From Candidatus Thorarchaeota archaeon (lineage in GTDB: Archaea; Asgardarchaeota; Thorarchaeia; Thorarchaeales; Thorarchaeaceae): 11,180 bases of DNA. The notes below the pieces were generated by a model. It saw only the letters and a program-made list of their open reading frames with translations, was not told where the DNA came from and did no database searches. Location of the stretch: contig JAEORG010000422.1 in NCBI GenBank assembly GCA_016841005.1, positions 1 through 11,180 of the forward strand. Reading direction: 5' to 3'. Shown here piece by piece: positions 7,467-11,180 of the stretch; position 1 is the first letter of the stretch; every line of letters begins with the position of its first letter. The position numbers and the translations under genes are program-made.

Positions 7467-8048
7467 CTATTGAGCTCTTTTCTCTGTACGTTCTTTTTCG
7501 AGCTTGGAAAATTCTTCCATCCATTTCTTGCTCATTGTTTCTTTAAGTACTTCAGGGATTTTTTCAAGCGCTGTTTTTGTAAAACCCTCAGCAATTTGTA
7601 AACGCAGTTCATCCAATAAGTGACTATCAACTACAGTCGTGATTCTAGCTGCATCATATCGATCAACTAAAACATTGCGTCGAATAAGGACCTCATAAAT
7701 CGCATCAAACTTCCCTCGTTTTGAATTTTCAATGAATCTAATATCACCAGTTGATAATCCCATCTCCCATGCTTGTGTAGATCCTCTTATGAGTTTATCA
7801 TCTCTCAGAATCCAAAGGTTAAAGCAAAGCTCTTTTCCCAGTGCATAGGTAAGTTTGTTACCATTCTGTTGTTCGCCAGCAAGAGTGAAGGTTCTCTCAA
7901 AAGAAATAACCAGTGCAAAGCCGAGAGTTGTGCCTGCAACCTCAACCCATAGAGGGTCGTATTCTCACTGCGACAACCCAGTTAATATGATAAATGTGAG
8001 AGCTGCAGAGAGTATACAAGTAAAAATCCATACATACAGGTCTTTCAT
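7467..8048 (-). pseudogene. Two-TM membrane protein gene interrupted by an in-frame TGA
   Basis: A single minus-strand frame of 193 codons runs from ATG 8048 to TAG 7467, broken only by TGA at codon 28 (7967-7965). Before it, MKDLYVWIFTCILSAALTFI forms TM1. After it, EYDPLWVEVAGTTLGFALVISFE forms TM2, followed by a soluble part (LTYALGKELCFNLWILRDDK) and a charged helical tail ending KEMSK-like residues and EKRAQ. Both sides read as one protein, so this is one gene with a point nonsense change, a sequencing error or a recoded codon; TGG (Trp) is a likely ancestor. An internal ATG at 7763 could give a 98-aa soluble fragment. The stop codon begins 1-2 bp after tRNA copy 4. It lies downstream of the HEPN gene in the same orientation. 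Family not recognised. Confidence 0.8.
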
Positions 8049-8166
8049 CTTAGTCAAAGTTTTCTCTTAAAGAAATATAGACCTTATGACTCCAAAATAG
8101 AATTGCTAATATGTGGGCATCACATTCTTTCTGGAATCTATTTAAGACACAGATGCTCAGAAATTC

Positions 8167-8727
8167 TTAGAATCGATCAATAAACGATTCATTTTCTTCT
8201 TTAATCAGAATCAAGATGCTATTCCGTAAATACTCAATCAGAACTGGAATGCGTTCGTTTGCTGAGAATTGCTTCTTTTTGTCTAATGGTGTCCCATGAC
8301 TTGTTGGATTTCTAATAGCAAAATAGGATTCCTTGATATTCGTTTTAATCTCCCGGGCATCCAAGTCCTCGTTTGATAGTACAGCTGCAACTCTCCTAGC
8401 AAGCCTTGAGCCTTTCCCAGGGTTTCTATCCATTGGTAGATATAATGACTCGATTCCTCTGATTACTTCTGAAAGAATCTCATTGGGTGCATCAAGTTTG
8501 TATATAGCATTAGAATAGCATTGGTACGCAACTGCAAGGCGAGTGTTCTGGTGATAGGGACCCATCAGAAGATCTTTTGGAATTAGTTGAGGAAGGTCAA
8601 TAATATGGTATTTCAATTCATCGAAGTCACTATTGGTGATCAGACGCCCTCCGCGCTCGTGAGCTACAATGTTCTCAGATTTTTGAGGTGAATTAGAAAC
8701 AAGTGACTTGGGATTCTCAAAAATCAT
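8167..8727 (-). CDS. HEPN-domain RNase-like protein, C-terminal part of a split gene
   Basis: This 186-aa product carries the HEPN signature RNPTSH (R139 to H144, the R-x4-H RNase motif) inside IKESYFAIRNPTSHG. It is preceded by helices with GIESLYL (91-97) and LARRVAAVLS (109-118). HEPN proteins of this kind are typically metal-independent RNases in toxin-antitoxin and phage-defence systems. The frame continues directly from the gene at 8731-9417: TAA at 8733-8731, one GTC codon, then ATG 8727. There is no Shine-Dalgarno sequence before this ATG. I read the two as one ancestral protein of about 416 aa broken by a nonsense codon. Independent translation as a separate subunit, or readthrough, cannot be excluded. 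A truncated paralogue lies at 7248-7352. Confidence 0.75.
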   Translation of the reverse strand: MIFENPKSLVSNSPQKSENIVAHERGGRLITNSDFDELKYHIIDLPQLIPKDLLMGPYHQNTRLAVAYQCYSNAIYKLDAPNEILSEVIRGIESLYLPMDRNPGKGSRLARRVAAVLSNEDLDAREIKTNIKESYFAIRNPTSHGTPLDKKKQFSANERIPVLIEYLRNSILILIKEENESFIDRF

Positions 8728-8730
8728 GAC

Positions 8731-9417
8731 TTAATCGATACCAGGTCTGAAGAGCTTTAGAGATATGATGAGCTTTGCTACGTAATCGTAAGGCTGTTCA
8801 AAATGCTCATCGGGAATGAATATTGTTTCGAGAATTGCACTAGGAATTGTTCTCCGGGTTCTTAGCCAAAATGCAGGATCGCCCAATCCACGTTCGATCA
8901 TCAGATCTTCTTCTGTGGGGGTTTTAATTGTAATATTCTTGTATTGAAAATCACTCTCAAGATAGAAACCTATCAACCAGATTGTTATTTCCCAAGGAAT
9001 AGGCTTGCCAAATAAATCATTGAGAAAGATATTAGTGATGTCCGTAACTGGATCTGGTGGAACGTTCCAGAAGTGATTGTGCACAACTGATGCAAAAAAG
9101 AAGAAACCATCTTTTTCTAGGTTCTTCAGATGTTCTGGGTGGCTCGACTGAATAAACTCGTGTGTATCTTGATACTCCTTTGCAGGCATTATTTCTGCTT
9201 CGAAGAGATTACGTAGGTCATCGTGATGGAATCTACAAATTACAGCATTCTCAATTTTTGTTGAGCTCATCTGCGTAAACTTGCCTTGAGCTACCCTTCT
9301 GGTCTCTCTTATCCGAGGAATTACCATGAATCGGATTCTACTCTCTTTTTGTGCTCTACCTACCTTATTGATAGATAGTTCAGCTAGTTTCAGGAGTAAA
9401 TCCTCAAGCTCGACCAT
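8731..9417 (-). CDS. N-terminal part of the split HEPN-family protein
   Basis: This 228-aa protein starts at ATG 9417 and ends at an in-frame TAA (8733-8731) immediately before the HEPN part. No catalytic motif is seen in it. It has hydrophobic/aromatic patches (FFFFASVVHNHFW at 105-117, ITIWLIGFYLESDF at 144-157) and ends with VAKLIISLKLFRPG (213-226). In long HEPN proteins that type of segment commonly precedes the HEPN helices, so the junction is where a domain linker would be expected. As annotated it would be a truncated, RNase-less product unless the stop is read through or the two parts reassemble. The gene starts 67 bp from the leader of the intact tRNA-Asn and is read away from it. 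Confidence 0.7.
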   Translation of the reverse strand: MVELEDLLLKLAELSINKVGRAQKESRIRFMVIPRIRETRRVAQGKFTQMSSTKIENAVICRFHHDDLRNLFEAEIMPAKEYQDTHEFIQSSHPEHLKNLEKDGFFFFASVVHNHFWNVPPDPVTDITNIFLNDLFGKPIPWEITIWLIGFYLESDFQYKNITIKTPTEEDLMIERGLGDPAFWLRTRRTIPSAILETIFIPDEHFEQPYDYVAKLIISLKLFRPGID

Positions 9418-9474
9418 TCTTGGCTCACTAATCGGAGTTCAATGAGTTATCTCATCAAGAAAAGATATGAATGT

Positions 9475-9526
9475 TGCACCCCAACAGCAACGTTAATATT
9501 GCATTCCCTGCCGACTCCCTGATTAT
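9475..9526 (+). promoter_or_regulatory. Promoter and leader of tRNA-Asn
   Basis: TATA-like TTAATATT at 9493-9500, centred 30 bp before tRNA position 1, preceded by CAGCAACG as a possible BRE-side element. CCCTGCCGACTCCC is conserved in three upstream partial copies. The spacing suggests transcription starts a few bases before the tRNA, leaving a short leader for RNase P. Confidence 0.7.
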
Positions 9527-9564
9527 GCCATCGTGGCTCAGCTAGGTAGAGCGACAGCCTGTTA

Positions 9565-9592
9565 TCTCTCACCCGCTGGTCGAGAGCCAGAC
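9565..9592 (+). other. tRNA intron 1, anticodon loop (37/38), 28 nt
   Basis: BHB fold: anticodon stem, 3' bulge ACA (9591-9593), central helix CTGT with CCAG (one mismatch), 5' bulge TAT (9563-9565), then intron hairpin CTCTC with GAGAG. Cuts after A9564 and C9592 restore a 7-nt anticodon loop. Its 3' end GAGCCAGAC is conserved in tRNA copy 4. Confidence 0.8.
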
Positions 9593-9598
9593 AGTTGT

Positions 9599-9628
9599 AA
9601 CGCACTACATTTCGTGGTGCGTGACGAA
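9599..9628 (+). other. tRNA intron 2, variable region, about 30 nt
   Basis: Hairpin ACGCACTAC (9600-9608) with GTGGTGCGT (9614-9622). Removing 9599-9628 leaves a normal 5-nt variable region TGGTC, with 3-nt bulges GTA and AAT around a weak central helix. The boundaries could shift by one base (giving AGGTC). The intron is absent from tRNA copy 4. Confidence 0.7.
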
Positions 9629-9644
9629 TGGTCGGAGGTTCGAG

Positions 9645-9674
9645 ATCCAGCCCCCTTGCGAGGCTGGGAGAGTA
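9645..9674 (+). other. tRNA intron 3, T-loop (59/60), 30 nt
   Basis: BHB fold on top of the T-stem: central helix TTCG with AGAG (one mismatch), 5' bulge AGA (9643-9645), 3' bulge TAC (9673-9675), and intron hairpin TCCAGCC with GGCTGGG. Cuts after G9644 and A9674 give T-loop TTCGAGC. Confidence 0.8.
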
Positions 9675-9716
9675 CCCTCCCGATGGCGCTTTATATAAAC
9701 AAATATTTTATTAAAA

Positions 9717-11165
9717 CTATGAGAACCAGTCAGTCCACTCCTTTTTATCTAACCAATCTTCAACGAGAGTCCTTAACCAATCTTCCACTTTGTTTCTCTT
9801 ATATTCATCATTAGGTGGGCAGATAGTTCCCCAACGAATAGCATCTTTTTTAGTACTGGTACTTGCTGAATGCCGAACAGAAACTCTCTCCGATTTTGGA
9901 TAATATCTGGTCATAGGAGATGACAATGTTATTTGAATGCCAAGACTCTCTGCAATCTTCTTTTCATCTTCAATAAGATTGTTCGAGGAGTTTCGGATGA
10001 CCTCAATAAGACGCTTAGCTGAATGCGATTTGTTTGTATCATCATTAAACTGCAGCTCTTCCAATTTGCCATATGCCAGATTATACTGTGGAACAAGCCC
10101 CTTTGTTTGTGTTCCTTCATCGATGATAAGTTGAATCTCTCGGCGAGAAATCAGCGATTTGAAACGATGTCTACCACCTTCGGCCTCATCATATATTGCA
10201 TGATTTCTATTCCACGCAAAGCCTCTATGAGTTGAAAAGCTACCTTCCTCTGGAATAAGCTCTTCCAGGTATGCGCGTCGCGCCTCCTCGGACCAATTGG
10301 TGTAATTACTAGGGAGTCCCGGATTCTGAATAGCCTTACTCCCAGGCGTCATTCCCTCGTGAATCATCATGAGACCTATTTGGTTCGGAATGTGGCTTTC
10401 ATAGACTCCATGATGAAGTTTGGGAACAAGAGTGATATCTCCGAAGTTTCGAAGAATCTCTTGAACCTTAGCAACACGTTCAAGATTGTCTTCATTGTAG
10501 CTAATTCTCCCAGACTCTGCAAGATAACAATCACTTGCTATGATAGCAGCAAGACGAGCTTTGAGAACTTCTAGATTCCTACCTTCAGGGAAATGCGGAT
10601 TCTCTATTCCTGCCTGTCCATTGATGCCTGTAACCTTTACGACATGGCCTTCTAAGTCAGCGAGTCTGCTATCAGATGTGTCAAGATAGATTCGGATCAC
10701 TTTTCCTTCAAGTCTTGTGCTCTTCTCATCAATAGGACGTACCCGAGCAGTCTCACCATGGGATTCGTGAATAAGTTGCCGTGTAATTTCATTCAGATGT
10801 TTTAGTGACTCACGCTTACCCCCTTCGATACCAAGTCGGTTCCCCAAATCCTCAACAACACTACTTAGGTCACGACGGTCTTTGAAGTAGTAAAATTGCT
10901 TCTCATACGCATCAACGAGTTCATCAGGTCTAGATTTTGGAATCCATGTGTAGATTCTACAATCTTCTACTGCAATTCGTGCACGGATTTCACCTAGACC
11001 CATTCTCTTCGAAAGACCCTTCTCAATCTCGTGCTGTTTTGTACGAATTGTCGGTTCAATTTGACGAATCTGTTCTTGGCTGAGAACTTCGCTGAAGTCT
11101 GCATATCGAATCCTGTTATTGTCATTTACTGGAGCTTTGTTAATATGTTCTAAAGCGTCCGTCAT
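9717..11165 (-). CDS. Free-standing LAGLIDADG-type homing endonuclease-like protein
   Basis: This 482-aa protein has two LAGLIDADG-like helices: ARLAAIIASDC (203-213, acidic D212) and RAYLEELIPEEGSF (297-310, acidic E306/E307). The 95-residue spacing is that of one monomeric domain. Between them are YNEDNLERVAKVQEILRNFG, typical of the saddle, and GMTPGSKAIQNPGLPSNY, as often found before the second motif. Both acidic positions are kept, so cleavage activity is plausible. Residues 45-80 may be a helix-turn-helix ending in RIYTWI. It is not embedded in an intron or intein. It converges on the tRNA-Asn gene, with its stop 29 bp away. ATG 11165 has no obvious ribosome-binding site and the frame continues upstream to the window edge, so the start may be earlier. 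A role as a transcription factor, as in some LAGLIDADG proteins, is the main alternative. Confidence 0.75.
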   Translation of the reverse strand: MTDALEHINKAPVNDNNRIRYADFSEVLSQEQIRQIEPTIRTKQHEIEKGLSKRMGLGEIRARIAVEDCRIYTWIPKSRPDELVDAYEKQFYYFKDRRDLSSVVEDLGNRLGIEGGKRESLKHLNEITRQLIHESHGETARVRPIDEKSTRLEGKVIRIYLDTSDSRLADLEGHVVKVTGINGQAGIENPHFPEGRNLEVLKARLAAIIASDCYLAESGRISYNEDNLERVAKVQEILRNFGDITLVPKLHHGVYESHIPNQIGLMMIHEGMTPGSKAIQNPGLPSNYTNWSEEARRAYLEELIPEEGSFSTHRGFAWNRNHAIYDEAEGGRHRFKSLISRREIQLIIDEGTQTKGLVPQYNLAYGKLEELQFNDDTNKSHSAKRLIEVIRNSSNNLIEDEKKIAESLGIQITLSSPMTRYYPKSERVSVRHSASTSTKKDAIRWGTICPPNDEYKRNKVEDWLRTLVEDWLDKKEWTDWFS

Positions 11166-11180
11166 TTGATCTACGGAGAT

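Larger units (their letters stand above)
193..9688 (+). mobile_element. tRNA-Asn-delimited cassette array (proposed)
   Basis: Five same-oriented tRNA-Asn sequences at 193, 2873, 5226, 7351 and 9527 bound four cassettes of about 2.0-2.6 kb. Each holds one to three genes and has short gaps to the tRNA fragments. Partial copies lie on the 5' side and the complete tRNA lies at the 3' end, the order expected if elements carrying a new tRNA promoter and 5' half inserted successively into one gene. No recombinase gene lies inside, so movement would need an enzyme supplied from elsewhere. Duplication followed by erosion is an alternative origin. Confidence 0.5.
9527..9688 (+). tRNA. tRNA-Asn(GUU) with three BHB introns
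   Basis: Splicing three introns gives a 74-nt tRNA. The acceptor is GCCATCG (9527-9533) with CGATGGC (9681-9687), 7 of 7 pairs, and the discriminator is G9688. The D-stem is GCTC with GAGC. The anticodon stem is ACAGC (9554-9558) with GTTGT (9594-9598), including one G-U pair. The anticodon is GTT (9561-9563) in loop CTGTTA plus A. The variable region is TGGTC and the T-stem is GGAGG (9634-9638) with CCTCC (9676-9680) around loop TTCGAGC. CCA is not encoded. G73 and GUU fit asparagine. The gene looks functional and is the only complete copy in the window. Standard tRNA finders may miss it because three loops are interrupted. Confidence 0.9.

Noticed and set aside
7965..7967. TGA as selenocysteine
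   Set aside because: No SECIS-like hairpin was noticed and the residue lies in a TM-proximal linker with no redox motif. A nonsense change or sequencing error is simpler.
193..9526. Tyrosine or serine integrase in the array
   Set aside because: No protein shows the R-H-R-Y or serine-recombinase pattern, so autonomous integration is not supported.
151..9549. Spaced repeats as a possible CRISPR array or integron attC array
   Set aside because: The repeats are kilobases apart, hold genes between them and are tRNA plus promoter sequence. There are no short uniform spacers and no integron-type folded attC core.
9533..9814. Plus-strand open frame beginning MAQLGRA
   Set aside because: It is a translation of the tRNA-Asn D-arm and introns and overlaps the end of the LAGLIDADG gene.

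Overview
The window is archaeal. The strongest evidence is a tRNA-Asn(GUU) gene at 9527-9688 that becomes a clean 74-nt cloverleaf only after removal of three short introns, each lying in a bulge-helix-bulge (BHB) fold. The introns are in the anticodon loop, variable region and T-loop. BHB introns in several positions of one tRNA, no encoded CCA, and a TATA-like box about 30 bp upstream fit Archaea. An Asgard/TACK-type lineage is a guess; the sequence alone does not fix the phylum. No housekeeping protein gene was recognised. The proteins are mostly orphan or defence-like, typical of an accessory island.

The main structure is a ladder of tRNA-Asn 5' fragments, all on the + strand, ending in the one complete tRNA gene. 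tRNA position 1 occurs at 193, 2873, 5226, 7351 and 9527, which is 2.1-2.7 kb apart. Copies 1-3 carry the tRNA promoter (TATA-like TTAATATT or TTAGTATT) plus the acceptor 5' strand and D-arm, and then break off. Copy 4 (7351-7465) lacks the promoter but runs to the T-stem. Copy 5 (9527) is complete. Between the copies sit compact one- to three-gene cassettes. This is what repeated insertion into the 5' part of one tRNA gene would leave, if each insertion displaced the old 5' half and supplied a new one. No integrase is present.

Layout: (a) 1-74, start of a minus-strand gene, possibly a nucleotidyltransferase. (b) Cassette 216-2830: a membrane protein (+), a GIY-YIG-like nuclease (-) and an unknown protein (-). 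(c) Cassette 2891-5183: one OLD-family ATPase/TOPRIM nuclease (-). (d) Cassette ~5261-7350: a two-TM coiled-coil protein translationally coupled to a HEAT-like protein, plus the 3' stub of a HEPN gene cut exactly where tRNA copy 4 begins. (e) Cassette 7466-9484: a HEPN protein split by an in-frame TAA, and a two-TM protein with an in-frame TGA. (f) The intact tRNA-Asn. (g) 9717-11165, a free-standing LAGLIDADG-type protein.

Interpretation: the genes look like interchangeable defence or toxin cargo (OLD nuclease, HEPN RNase, GIY-YIG, membrane proteins with soluble partners) stacked at a tRNA hot spot. Some cassettes are intact and one is decaying. The LAGLIDADG protein beside the tRNA is the only nearby candidate for cutting the site, but that link is inference.
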